A DNA stretch of 64,000 nt from NCBI RefSeq assembly GCF_001411495.1, contig NZ_CP012982.1:2170001-2234000 (forward strand), written 5' to 3'. The notes under the pieces are model-generated. The model did no database searches. It was not told the DNA's origin and saw only the letters and a list, made by a program, of their open reading frames with translations. The position numbers and the translations under genes are program-made. The first letter of the stretch is position 1. Each line of letters starts with the position of its first letter. This DNA is from Burkholderia cepacia ATCC 25416. GTDB taxonomy: Bacteria; Pseudomonadota; Gammaproteobacteria; Burkholderiales; Burkholderiaceae. Of the stretch, positions 34,267 through 43,032 are shown in pieces.

Positions 34267-35559
34267 ATGCAATCTGCCGTCGTCGGCGCCGTGCGCGCGG
34301 CCGCCAGCCGCTACCGCTGGACCGTCTGTGCGCTGCTGTTTTTCGCGACCGTGATCAACTACATGGACCGGCAGATCCTCGGCCTGCTCGCACCGATGCT
34401 CCAGCACGACATCGGCTGGACCCAGGTGCAGTACGGCCGCATCGTGATGGCGTTTTCCGCGTTCTATGCCCTCGGCCTGCTCGGCTTCGGGCGGATCGTC
34501 GACTGGCTCGGCACGCGCGTCTCGTACGCGGTCGCGATGCTGGTGTGGAGCATCGCCGCAATGCTGCACGCGGCGGTCGGCTCGGTCATGGGCTTCGCGT
34601 TCGTGCGTGCGCTGCTCGGGATCGGCGAGGGCGGCAACTTTCCGGCCGCGATCAAGACGACGGCCGAATGGTTTCCGCGCCGCGAACGTGCGCTCGCCAC
34701 CGGCATCTTCAACTCGGGCGCGAACATCGGCGCGGTGTTCGCGCCGGCGATCATCCCGGCCATCGCGGTGGCCTACGGCTGGCGTGCGGCGTTCGTGATC
34801 ATCGGCGCGATCGGCATCGTGTGGCTCGCGTTGTGGCTCGTGCTCTATCGCCAGGCCGATACGCGCGCGCTCGCCGCGGAATACGACGAGCCGCGCGACG
34901 AAGCGGAAGCGCTCGACGCGGCGAACGCGAACGCCGGCGCGCCGCGCTGGGGCGAACTGATCCGCAAGCGCGAAACGTGGGCGTTCCTGATCGGCAAGTT
35001 CCTGACCGACCCGGTGTGGTGGTTCTACCTGTTCTGGCTGCCGAAGTGGCTCAACGAATCGCGCGGGATGGACATGCAGCACATCGGCCTGCCGCTCGTC
35101 TGCATCTATGCGTTGACGACGGTCGGCAGCATCGGCGGCGGCTGGCTGTCGTCGATGCTGCTGCGCGCGGGCTGGAGCGTGAACCGCGCGCGCAAGACGG
35201 CGATGCTGATCTGCGCGTGCTGCGTGCTGCCGATCGCGTTCGTGTCGCAGGTGCAGAGCCTGTGGGTCGCGGTGCTGATCGTCGGCCTCGCCGCCGCCGC
35301 GCACCAGGGCTGGTCGGCGAACCTGTTCACGACGGCGTCCGACCTGTTTCCGCGCCGCGCGGTTGCATCGGTGGTCGGGATCGGCGGGATGGCCGGTTCG
35401 ATCGGCGGTGTGCTGTTCTCGGAAGTGATCGGCCAGGTGCTGCAGCGCACGGGCCACTACTGGGTGCTGTTCGCGATCGGTGCGTCGGCCTACCTGCTCG
35501 CGCTGGCCGTGATGCACATGCTCACGCCGAAGATGAAGCCGGCGCAACTCGACGCGTGA
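34267..35559 (+). CDS. MFS transporter, anion:cation symporter family, probable hexuronate or aldarate uptake
   Basis: 430 residues, twelve predicted membrane spans. WTVCALLFFATVINYMDRQI is the hallmark first helix of the ExuT/GudP/phthalate group (N-Y-x-D-R); GIGEGGNFPAAIKTTAEWFP with RRERALATGIFNSGANIGAV is the characteristic loop between helices 4 and 5; EWFP-R is diagnostic. GGAG precedes the ATG. The shared LacI-type operator with the uronate dehydrogenase gene indicates uptake of galacturonate or glucuronate, or their aldarates. A strong terminator follows the gene. Confidence 0.88.
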   Translation: MQSAVVGAVRAAASRYRWTVCALLFFATVINYMDRQILGLLAPMLQHDIGWTQVQYGRIVMAFSAFYALGLLGFGRIVDWLGTRVSYAVAMLVWSIAAMLHAAVGSVMGFAFVRALLGIGEGGNFPAAIKTTAEWFPRRERALATGIFNSGANIGAVFAPAIIPAIAVAYGWRAAFVIIGAIGIVWLALWLVLYRQADTRALAAEYDEPRDEAEALDAANANAGAPRWGELIRKRETWAFLIGKFLTDPVWWFYLFWLPKWLNESRGMDMQHIGLPLVCIYALTTVGSIGGGWLSSMLLRAGWSVNRARKTAMLICACCVLPIAFVSQVQSLWVAVLIVGLAAAAHQGWSANLFTTASDLFPRRAVASVVGIGGMAGSIGGVLFSEVIGQVLQRTGHYWVLFAIGASAYLLALAVMHMLTPKMKPAQLDA

Positions 35560-35600
35560 CGGGGTGATCGCGTAGTCACGTCATCGCATGTCCGCAAACG

Positions 35601-35633
35601 AACGCGCCGCCCTTGGGCGGCGCGTTTTCCTTT
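35601..35633 (+). terminator. Rho-independent terminator after the hexuronate transporter
   Basis: A 12-base-arm hairpin (AACGCGCCGCCC / GGGCGGCGCGTT, two-base loop) is followed by TTCCTTT. It lies about 40 bases after the transporter stop and before the convergent LacI gene, so it may serve both. Confidence 0.8.
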
Positions 35634-35653
35634 GGAGGCGCTGGGCAGGGCAC

Positions 35654-36646
35654 TCAACCGGCCGCGGCCGTCGACGCGCGCATGATCAGCCGCGGCTCGA
35701 ACGTCGAATAACTCGCGTCGGTGCGCCCCGCGAGCGCGTCGATCAGCTTCTGCATCGCGAGCTCGCCCATGTTCTCGCTCTGGATGTCGACGGTCGTCAG
35801 CGCGGGCGCCGCGTATTCGCCGTACGGCACGTTGTCGATGCCCGCGACCGACACGTCCTGCGGCAGCCGGAAGCCGAGCGACGCGGCTTCCTTCATGAAG
35901 CCGAGCGCGATCAGGTCGTTGTAGCAGATCACGGCTTGCGGACGCTGCGGCCCGAGCATCACGCGCGAACACGCACGCTCGCCGGCCTCGGCGGTCGGCG
36001 CATGCGCATCGTGCACGTCGAGCGTGAGCCCGGCTTCGGCGAGGCAGTCGCGCGCGCCCTGGATCCGCTCGTCGTTCACGCGCGCGGTGCCGAAGCCGAG
36101 ATACGCGATGCGCGTGTGGCCGAGATTGAGCAGATGGCGCGCGAGCATGTAGGTCGACAGCCGGTTGTCGATGCCGACGCTCGGAATCGGCAGGCCGGGG
36201 CTGCGGCGCAGCAGCACGAGCGGCTTGTTGAGGTCGAGCATCCAGCCGGCTTCGTCGTCGGGCATCCGCGTGCTGACGATCAGCCCGTCGACGCGCTGCG
36301 CGAGCGCCTCGATCAGCGAGCGTTCGCGTGCCTGGCTCTCCTCGGTATCGACGAGCAGCAGCGTGTAGTCGTGCTGCAGCGCGACGCGGTTGGCCCCCTT
36401 CACCACGTTCGTGAAGTGCGGGTTGCTGATGTCGAGGATCACGAGGCCGATGGTGCGCGTGCGGCCGGTGATCATCGAGCGCGCGAGCGGGTTCGAACGG
36501 TAGCCGAGCCGGTCGATCGCCTCCTTGAGCCGGGCTTCGACGGTCGGCGAAAAGCGCTGCGTGCCGTTCACGTACTTCGATACCGTCGCGACCGACACGC
36601 CGGCTTCCGCCGCCACGTCGCGGATCGTCGGGGAAACTTTTTTCAT
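35654..36646 (-). CDS. LacI-family regulator of the hexuronate genes
   Basis: 330 residues. The N-terminal helix-turn-helix IRDVAAEAGVSVATVSKYVN and hinge FSPTVEARLKEAIDRLGYRS with NPLARSM are standard LacI/GalR; the rest is the periplasmic-binding-protein-like effector domain (IGLVILDISNPHFTNVVKGA through FEPRLIMRAST). It lies between two genes that both carry a GGAAAACGTTTTCC-type site, so it most likely represses the transporter and the uronate dehydrogenase and is released by a hexuronate or its product. A weak version of the site (GGTAACGTTTTCG) overlaps its own leader. No strong ribosome site is seen. Confidence 0.9.
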   Translation of the reverse strand: MKKVSPTIRDVAAEAGVSVATVSKYVNGTQRFSPTVEARLKEAIDRLGYRSNPLARSMITGRTRTIGLVILDISNPHFTNVVKGANRVALQHDYTLLLVDTEESQARERSLIEALAQRVDGLIVSTRMPDDEAGWMLDLNKPLVLLRRSPGLPIPSVGIDNRLSTYMLARHLLNLGHTRIAYLGFGTARVNDERIQGARDCLAEAGLTLDVHDAHAPTAEAGERACSRVMLGPQRPQAVICYNDLIALGFMKEAASLGFRLPQDVSVAGIDNVPYGEYAAPALTTVDIQSENMGELAMQKLIDALAGRTDASYSTFEPRLIMRASTAAAG

Positions 36647-36787
36647 GCGGAGGGTAACGTTTTCGTTCGATAACGCCGGATTGTGGCAGAAAACGGGGCC
36701 GTGCGGCCACGCGCCGATATCGGGAAAGTGCGGATGGCTGCGAGCGGGTTCGGCCATTGACGTTCTGCTGCGCTCCCGCGTATAGTT

Positions 36788-36801
36788 GGAAAACGTTTTC
36801 C
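36788..36801. promoter_or_regulatory. LacI-type operator upstream of uronate dehydrogenase
   Basis: GGAAAACGTTTTCC, a perfect 14-base palindrome, 39 bases before the udh start. It matches the site at 34135 upstream of the transporter; both flank the lacI-type gene. Confidence 0.8.
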
Positions 36802-36839
36802 GATCCAGTCAGATTTCAGGTCAGATTCAAGGAGATTCG

Positions 36840-37676
36840 ATGAACGCCTCATCCACCGGCGCGCGCAAACCGTTCGGGCGCCTGCTGCTGACGGGCGCGG
36901 CCGGCAACCTCGGCCGCCAGTTGCGCGGCGCGCTCGCCGACTGGGCCGACGTCGTGCGCGTCAGCGACATCGCGACGCTCGGCGACGCGGCCGCGCATGA
37001 AGAAACCCGCGTCGTCGATCTGGCCGATCGCCCGGCCGTGATGCAGCTCGTCGACGGCGTGGACGCGATCGTCCATCTCGGCGGCATTTCGGTCGATGCA
37101 CCGTTCGACGATCTCGTCGGTGCGAACATCACCGGCACGTACAACCTGTACGAAGCCGCGCGCAAGCATGGCGTGAAGCGCGTCGTGTTCGCGAGCTCGA
37201 ACCATGCGATCGGTTTCCATCCGGTCACGGAAGTGCTCGATGCCGATTCGCCGCTGCGCCCCGACAGCCTGTATGGCGTGACGAAGTGCTTCGGCGAATC
37301 GCTGTCGCGCTATTACTTCGACCGCTTCGGGATCGAGACGGTATGCCTGCGGATCGGCTCGTCGTTCGAAGTACCGAAGAATCCGCGCATGCTGGTGACG
37401 TTCCTCAGCTATCGCGACTTCATCGAGCTCGTGCGCTGCTCGCTGCTGACGAACCGCGTCGGGCATGCGATCGTGTACGGCGCGTCGGACAACCCGGTGA
37501 AGTGGTGGGACAACACGAAGGCCGGCTTCCTCGGCTTCCGCCCGCGCGACAGTTCGGAGCAGTTCGCCGGGTTGTTCCCGGTGGCGGCGCCGACCGCCGA
37601 CTACGACGATCCCGCGCAGCGGTTCCAGGGCGGCGGGTTCGTCGTCGGCGAGCCGATGGAGCGCAACGCGGCGTAA
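36840..37676 (+). CDS. udh: Uronate dehydrogenase
   Basis: 278 residues, from an ATG with AAGGAG five bases upstream. It is a short-chain (extended) NAD-dependent dehydrogenase: LLLTGAAGNLGRQLRG is the dinucleotide loop, VFASSNHAIGFHP and the Tyr-x-x-x-Lys of SLYGVTKCFGESLSRYYFDR are catalytic, and the short C-terminus matches Udh of Pseudomonas and Agrobacterium. It oxidises galacturonate or glucuronate to the aldarolactone. Regulation by the adjacent LacI protein is indicated by the operator in its promoter. Downstream aldarate enzymes are not in this window. Confidence 0.9.
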   Translation: MNASSTGARKPFGRLLLTGAAGNLGRQLRGALADWADVVRVSDIATLGDAAAHEETRVVDLADRPAVMQLVDGVDAIVHLGGISVDAPFDDLVGANITGTYNLYEAARKHGVKRVVFASSNHAIGFHPVTEVLDADSPLRPDSLYGVTKCFGESLSRYYFDRFGIETVCLRIGSSFEVPKNPRMLVTFLSYRDFIELVRCSLLTNRVGHAIVYGASDNPVKWWDNTKAGFLGFRPRDSSEQFAGLFPVAAPTADYDDPAQRFQGGGFVVGEPMERNAA

Positions 37677-37704
37677 GCGCCGCCGGCGTCGCTGCTGCCG
37701 CGGC

Positions 37705-38025
37705 TCAGCGCAGGATGTCGGTCGCACGGTGCCGCGCGTCGACGCCGTCGATCAGGATCAACGGGCCGCTCGCGTGACGTGCGCGCAGCGGCTGGATCTG
37801 CCGGTACGCATCCGATTCGTACCATGCACGCGCGGTGGCGAGATCGGGGAACGCGATCGCGACCAGGTCGCCGCGCCACACGCCTTCGCGTATCTCCGGC
37901 CGCGCGCCGTGAATCACGAAATGGCCGTCATACGGCGCGAGCGTGCCGTCGATGCGTTCGAGGTACTCGACGATGTCGTCGCACATCTCGACGTCGTGCA
38001 GGTGGGCGATGGCGTAGGCGGTCAT
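37705..38025 (-). CDS. DUF1330 family protein
   Basis: 106 residues with the ferredoxin-like dimeric alpha-beta-barrel pattern of DUF1330: MTAYAIAHLHDVEMCDDIVE, LERIDGTLAPYDGHFVIHGA, and the conserved VAIAFPDLATARAWYESDAY followed by PLRARHASGPLILIDGV. These are small cytoplasmic proteins of unknown reaction. The ATG is placed where homology begins; the frame extends upstream without a match. It converges on udh. Confidence 0.85.
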   Translation of the reverse strand: MTAYAIAHLHDVEMCDDIVEYLERIDGTLAPYDGHFVIHGARPEIREGVWRGDLVAIAFPDLATARAWYESDAYRQIQPLRARHASGPLILIDGVDARHRATDILR

Positions 38026-38237
38026 GGCGGGCTCCGTGGCGTGAGGTGAGTCGATGGAGCCATGATCGCGGCGCGGGCGGCGCGCGTCGATTACCTGCGA
38101 CGTAAGGAAATCCGCACGGCCGCTCACGATGGCGCGTGCCGGTAGACACGCCGCCCGTGGGGTGCGGCAGCATCTACGTATATCGCTTGCCCGCAAGCAA
38201 GCACGCACGCAGCGTCATTCGTACAGCTACGCATTCG

Positions 38238-38936
38238 TCAATGCTGCTTGCTGCAAGCCGGATCGGTTCCGCGCCGCTCGGCCGAATCGCACCAGTAACC
38301 CGGCCGCCACGCTTCGAACGTGACGGCTTTCGCCGCATTGGCGCGCGTGACGCGCACCGGGTCGGCTTTCAGCGCATCGCCGTTCGGGTCGTCGTTGAGC
38401 CGCCAGTTCCGCATGACTTCGCGATGGAACACCCACGTGCGGTGCGCGGCGTCGTAGCGAAACGTCACGCGGTCGCGCCAGTGGCTCGGCCCCGCGAATA
38501 CGCCCTGTTCGACCGTGAAGGTGCGGGGTTCGATCGTGAGCGCGTTCTCGGCGACGCCATCGAGATACGGGTCGCCCATCCCGCCTTCGTTGGCTTTCAT
38601 GATCACGGTGTCGTTGCGCGCCGCGAGCCGGTAGTGCCCGTCCGTGCCCGGCAGGAAGATCATCAGCGGACGCAGCGATGCGTTGCGCATCGAATCGTCG
38701 GGCTGGTGCGCGACGACCACATAGCCGATGCGGGGGCTGTCGGTCAGGCGGCCCGACGCGGCATCCAGCGCTTCGTAGCCGGCGGGAAGCTGCGCGACGA
38801 TGTCGTCCGGAAGGTCGGGTGTATCCGGGCAACGGATCGAAGAAGGCGTGTCGCCGCACGTCGCGGCGTAGGTGCCGCCGATGCCGAACGTCAGCAGCGC
38901 GGCGACGAGGAATCCTGTGATGCGGGAGATCGTCAT
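38238..38936 (-). CDS. Exported hypothetical protein with paired cysteines
   Basis: 232 residues with a signal peptide (MTISRITGFLVAALLTFGIG then GTYA, cleavage near residue 24). The mature protein starts ATCGDTPSSIRCPDTPDLPD, and ends with YWCDSAERRGTDPACSKQH, so two Cys pairs at its ends may be disulfide-bonded in the periplasm. The middle is beta-rich (RIGYVVVAHQPDDS, LTIEPRTFTVEQGVF) with a HREVMRNWRLNDDPN segment. I do not recognise the family. GGAG-like purines lie upstream of the start. It stands alone. Confidence 0.7.
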   Translation of the reverse strand: MTISRITGFLVAALLTFGIGGTYAATCGDTPSSIRCPDTPDLPDDIVAQLPAGYEALDAASGRLTDSPRIGYVVVAHQPDDSMRNASLRPLMIFLPGTDGHYRLAARNDTVIMKANEGGMGDPYLDGVAENALTIEPRTFTVEQGVFAGPSHWRDRVTFRYDAAHRTWVFHREVMRNWRLNDDPNGDALKADPVRVTRANAAKAVTFEAWRPGYWCDSAERRGTDPACSKQH

Positions 38937-39040
38937 GCGGATCGGGTCTGGAGGTCGCGCCGCGAAAGCCGGCGCACACGCGCCGACTCGTCTCGCCGCA
39001 GCGCGGGTTGATTGTTCGTCGGGGGGCGCAGTGTAACCGG

Positions 39041-39505
39041 TCATGCGCGCTTGCGCGTCGGCCTCGGGACCGGCGCGGGCGCGGGCGCCGGCGGTGCGTC
39101 GGCCTGCGCGCACAGCCGATCGAGCATCCGTTGCGCGGTGCCCGCGCAATCCTCGCCCGCCGGCTTGTTCTCGATCTCGTCGATCAGTGTCTCTAGATGT
39201 TGCCGGTTCTGCGCGAGACGCTGTTCGAGCAGCACGATTTCGTCGACCTTGTGGCGCAGCGCGACGAGCAGTTCGTCGCGCGGCCACGCGCCGAGATCGG
39301 GCGGCAGCAGCGCGCGGATTTCGTCGAGCGCAAAACCCGCGCGCTGCGCGCGGTCGATGATCGCGAGCCGCGTCAACGCTTCCGACCCGTATTCCCGATA
39401 ACCGTTTGCCTGGCGTCGGGCCGGTTCGAGCAGGCCGCTCGCTTCGTAGAAGCGGATGCGCGACGCCGCGATGCCGCTGGCGCGTGCCAGTTCGCCGATT
39501 TTCAT
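39041..39505 (-). CDS. MerR-family transcriptional regulator
   Basis: 154 residues. MKIGELARASGIAASRIRFY followed by EASGLLEPARRQANGYREYG is the MerR winged helix-turn-helix; a dimerising coiled coil occupies residues 80-120 (ALRHKVDEIVLLEQRLAQNR). The C-terminus is Pro-rich and lacks a cysteine cluster for metal binding, so a drug- or redox-type signal is more likely than a metal. It diverges from the old yellow enzyme gene, whose promoter has the 19-base spacer and dyad expected for MerR control. Confidence 0.9.
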   Translation of the reverse strand: MKIGELARASGIAASRIRFYEASGLLEPARRQANGYREYGSEALTRLAIIDRAQRAGFALDEIRALLPPDLGAWPRDELLVALRHKVDEIVLLEQRLAQNRQHLETLIDEIENKPAGEDCAGTAQRMLDRLCAQADAPPAPAPAPVPRPTRKRA

Positions 39506-39523
39506 GCGGTGCTCCGAGGGGGC

Positions 39524-39554
39524 TTGACCTTGAAGTTGACTTTAAAGTTATCGT
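39524..39554 (+). promoter_or_regulatory. MerR-type promoter with 19-bp spacer
   Basis: TTGACC (39524-39529) and TATCGT (39549-39554) are separated by 19 bases, the over-long spacing that MerR proteins correct by twisting DNA. The spacer holds a dyad ACCTTGAAGT-TG-ACTTTAAAGT with 8 of 10 arm positions matching. It points at the old yellow enzyme gene 28 bases away; the divergent merR start is 19 bases from the other edge. Confidence 0.7.
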
Positions 39555-39582
39555 TGGGCATCGTCAATCGAGGGTGCCCTCC

Positions 39583-40824
39583 ATGAACCTGTTTACGCCG
39601 CTGACACTGCCCAACGGGGCGGTGATTCCGAACCGTCTGGCCAAGGCCGCGATGGAAGAGAACATGGCCGATGCGAACCACGCGCCATCCGACGCATTGC
39701 TGCGCCTGTACCAGGCGTGGGCCGACGGCGGGGTCGGCCTGATCCTGACCGGCAACGTGATGGTGGACGGCCGCGCGATGACGGGGCCGAACGGGGTCGT
39801 GCTCGAGAGCGACGCGCATCTCGGCCGCTTCCGTCGCTGGGCGGAGGTGGCGCGCTCGGGCGGCGCGCACGTATGGATGCAGATCAATCACCCGGGGCGC
39901 CAGATGCAGGCGGCGCTCGGCCAGACGACGCTCGCGCCGTCGGCCATACCGCTCGAGCTCGGTGCGCTGTCGAAGCAGTTCCCGGTGCCGAAGGAGATGA
40001 CGCAAGCCGATATCGACGATGTGCAGCGGCGCTTCGTGCGCGCCGCGCAGCTTGCGCAGCAGAGCGGCTTCACCGGCGTGGAGATTCACGCGGCGCACGG
40101 CTATCTGCTGAGCCAGTTCCTGTCGCCGCTGACGAATCGCCGGCAGGACCGGTGGGGCGGCAGCATCGAGAATCGCGCACGCCTGCTGCTCGATATCGTG
40201 CGGGACGTGCGTGCGACGGTGTCGCCGGAATTTGCGGTCGCGGTCAAGCTGAACTCGGCCGATTTCTAGCGCGGCGGCTTCAGCGCCGACGATGCGAAGC
40301 GCGTGGTCGAACTGCTGAATCCGCTGGGCGTCGATCTCGTCGAACTGTCGGGCGGCAGCTATGAAGTGCCGGCGATGCAGGGCGAGGCGCGCGACGGGCG
40401 CACGCTGGCCCGCGAAGCGTATTTCCTCGAATTCGCGCGCGACATCACGGCGGTCGCGCAGATGCCGCTGATGGTCACGGGCGGCATCCGGCGCCGCGCG
40501 GTGGCCGAGCAGGTGGTGGACAGCGGCGTGGCGATGGTCGGCATCGCGACCGCGCTGTCGATCGACCCGAACCTGCCGCGCGACTGGCGGGCCGGCAAGG
40601 ACAGCGCGCCGGTGCTGCAGCCGATCCGGTGGAAGAACAAGGCACTGGGTGCGCTGGCCAACATGGCCGTCGTCAAGTTCCAGCTGACGCGGCTCAGCGA
40701 AGGCCGGCGCACGCATCCGCAGGTGTCGCCGCTGCGCGCGCTGGTCAGGCAGCAACTGGCCGCGCAGTGCCAGACGCGGCGCTACCGCAAGTGGATGGCG
40801 GGGCGCGCGGCAGGCACGCGGTGA
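39583..40824 (+). pseudogene. Old yellow enzyme-family NADH:flavin oxidoreductase, interrupted by a nonsense codon
   Basis: The full frame would give a 413-residue FMN enzyme: LFTPLTLPNGAVIPNRLAKA at the start, MQINHPGRQ, GVEIHAAHGYLLSQFLSP with the His-x-x-His-like substrate ligands, NRRQDRWGGSIENRARLLLD, VAVKLNSADF and, after the break, RGGFSADDAKRVVELL, MVTGGIRRR and the terminal PLRALVRQQLA. A TAG at 40267 falls exactly where the family has Gln (ADF-Q-RGGF), so one C-to-T change (CAG to TAG) ends the protein at 228 residues. Everything else stays in frame and well conserved, so the loss is recent, or a sequencing error. The product would reduce enones. Confidence 0.85.
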
Positions 40825-40864
40825 TGTGCGCCGCCGTGCCTGTGCCGGCGGCACGCGCGCCGCG

Positions 40865-42982
40865 TCAGAACCGGTAGTTCGCCAGCACTTCGAGCCGCCG
40901 GTCGTTGCCGAGCAGGTACTGCGTCTCGTTGTAGTACGCGGACTGCACGAAGCGGCGATTGAACACGTTGTACGCGCGCGCCGTGATCGTCGTGTCCTTG
41001 CGCGGCTTCCACGCGAGGCCGAGGTCGACCGTGGTGTACGACGGCATCACGAGCTGGTTCGCGGTATCGGCGAAGCGCTTTCCGACGTACTTGACGCCCG
41101 CGATGCCCGTCCAGTCCGGCGCGAAGCGCCAGCTCACCCACAGGTTCGCGAGCCGCTGCGGCACCGACACCGGCACGTTGCCCGCGCGCGAGACCGTCGC
41201 GCCGCCGGACGTTTGCTGGAAGTCGTCGTATTTCGCGCGCAGGATCGACACGTTCGCGTCGACGCGCCAGTCCTTCGCGATCTCCGCGCCGACCGTCGCC
41301 TCGAGCCCGCGCGACGACTGCCGGCCGACCTGGATCGACTGGTTTGGGTTCAGCGGATCGGCCGTCAGCAGATTGCTCTTGACGATCCGGTATGCCGCGA
41401 GCGTCCATTCCGCCTTGCCGTCCAGGAACGACTGCTTCACGCCGATTTCGATCTGCCGGCCGGTCGCGAGCGTGAAGTTCGCCTTCGACGCATTCAGCGA
41501 CAGCAGCGAGCTGATCGGGTCGGCCGCGACCGAATACTGGCCGTACACGGCGAGGCCGGGCTGCACGTCGTACACGGTGCCGATGCGCCAGCCCGTGTTC
41601 GCGAACACCTTCGTGAACGCGCCGCCGTTCACGAGATCGTCGCGATTCACGCTCGCGTGGTCGTAGCGCAGCCCGCCGATCACCGACCAGCGCGGCGTGA
41701 TTGCCAGCCGGTTCTCGGCGAACAGCGCGTACTGGTTCGCCTGGCTGCGGTACTTCGGATAGGTGCCGGCCGTGTTGATGAAGCTGCCCGGATCGAAGCT
41801 GAACGGGTCGACCGTCGACGTGCCCGAATAGGGCGCGTTGTTGTCGTGCTGGAACGTCGTGTGATTGAACTCGACACCCGTCGAGAACGTGTTGCGCATG
41901 CCGAGCAGCGCGGTGGTCACGGTGGCCGCCGTCACGTTCCCGTACTGCTCCTGGTCGTGGAAGATTTCCGTGTAGCTGCTGCGCCGGACCTGCGCGGTCG
42001 ACGGCAGGTACGTGTAGTACTCCGCATCCTTCCAGTGACGGTTGCTCTTCATCCGGTACAGCGTGGTCGTCACGTTCAGGCTGTCGCTCGGCTGCCAGTT
42101 CGCCGATACCGTCGCCCAGCTGTCACGGAACGCGATGTCGCTGTCGCCGACGTTGTAGTTCTTCTTGTCGAGCGCGCGATCGCGCGCGCCGTTGACGAGC
42201 GGCACGCCGAAATACTGCATCGGATGCTGGAAGCCCTGCGCATATGACGCCGTCACGTACAGGTCGGACGTCACGTCGTAGCGCAGCGCACCGGAGATCG
42301 ACAGGTTGCGGGAGTTGCCGCGGTCCACCCAGTTCGACGAACGGTTGCCGCTGATGTCGAAGCGGTACGACAGCTTCTCGTTGATCGCGCCGCCGCTGCC
42401 GAACGCGACCCGCGCCGTGCCCTCGGTGCCGCCGCCCGCCTGCAGCTCGTTGCGGATCGGGCCGCGCGTCGGCTTCTTCGGGACGATGTTGACGACACCG
42501 CCGATCGCCCCTTCGCCGTAGATCACCGAAGCCGGGCCGCGCAGCACGTCGATATGGTCGACCGACCACGTATCGAACGGAAAGGTGACGCCGATCGCGC
42601 CGTACGGGCGCACGCCGTCATAGAGCTGCGTGACCGACGACGCGCCGACGAAGCCGCGCGCGCCGAGCTCCGAGCCGCCGTTGCCGGGATGCGGCGATGC
42701 GCTGATGCCGGCGGCGCGGCTCACGGCGTCGATGATCGAACTGTCGCCGCGCGTGTCGAGCGTCTTGCGATCGATCTGTTCGACGCTCGCGGGCGTTTCG
42801 AGCGACGACAGGCCGAGACGGCTGCCGGTATCGAGCGGTTGCGTGAGCGGCGTTGCCTTCTGTGCGTTGACGCGAATCGGCGCAAGCGTGGCGCCGGCGT
42901 TCGCGGCGTTGCTTTCCTGGGCCTGCCCGGCCGGCGCGAAGGCCGCGAGCAAGGCGGCGGGCAGCATCGAACTGAACTTCAT
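40865..42982 (-). CDS. TonB-dependent outer-membrane receptor, first of two
   Basis: 705 residues: signal peptide MKFSSMLPAALLAAFAPAGQ ending near residue 22, a plug domain with TPASVEQIDRKTLDTRG, LGARGFVGASSVTQLYDGVR and the conserved VDHIDVLRGPASVIYGEGAI then GGVVNIVPKKPT, and a 22-strand barrel ending with the terminal phenylalanine (VLANYRF). It imports a metal complex or other scarce ligand using TonB energy. The adjacent second receptor, PepSY protein and two DUF2946 proteins on the same strand suggest a metal-uptake cluster. The ligand is not readable from the sequence. Confidence 0.9.
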   Translation of the reverse strand: MKFSSMLPAALLAAFAPAGQAQESNAANAGATLAPIRVNAQKATPLTQPLDTGSRLGLSSLETPASVEQIDRKTLDTRGDSSIIDAVSRAAGISASPHPGNGGSELGARGFVGASSVTQLYDGVRPYGAIGVTFPFDTWSVDHIDVLRGPASVIYGEGAIGGVVNIVPKKPTRGPIRNELQAGGGTEGTARVAFGSGGAINEKLSYRFDISGNRSSNWVDRGNSRNLSISGALRYDVTSDLYVTASYAQGFQHPMQYFGVPLVNGARDRALDKKNYNVGDSDIAFRDSWATVSANWQPSDSLNVTTTLYRMKSNRHWKDAEYYTYLPSTAQVRRSSYTEIFHDQEQYGNVTAATVTTALLGMRNTFSTGVEFNHTTFQHDNNAPYSGTSTVDPFSFDPGSFINTAGTYPKYRSQANQYALFAENRLAITPRWSVIGGLRYDHASVNRDDLVNGGAFTKVFANTGWRIGTVYDVQPGLAVYGQYSVAADPISSLLSLNASKANFTLATGRQIEIGVKQSFLDGKAEWTLAAYRIVKSNLLTADPLNPNQSIQVGRQSSRGLEATVGAEIAKDWRVDANVSILRAKYDDFQQTSGGATVSRAGNVPVSVPQRLANLWVSWRFAPDWTGIAGVKYVGKRFADTANQLVMPSYTTVDLGLAWKPRKDTTITARAYNVFNRRFVQSAYYNETQYLLGNDRRLEVLANYRF

Positions 42983-43032
42983 GTTTCGGTTTCCTTTGAA
43001 TCTGTGTAACGAGCCATGCCGCAGGCGGCGCA

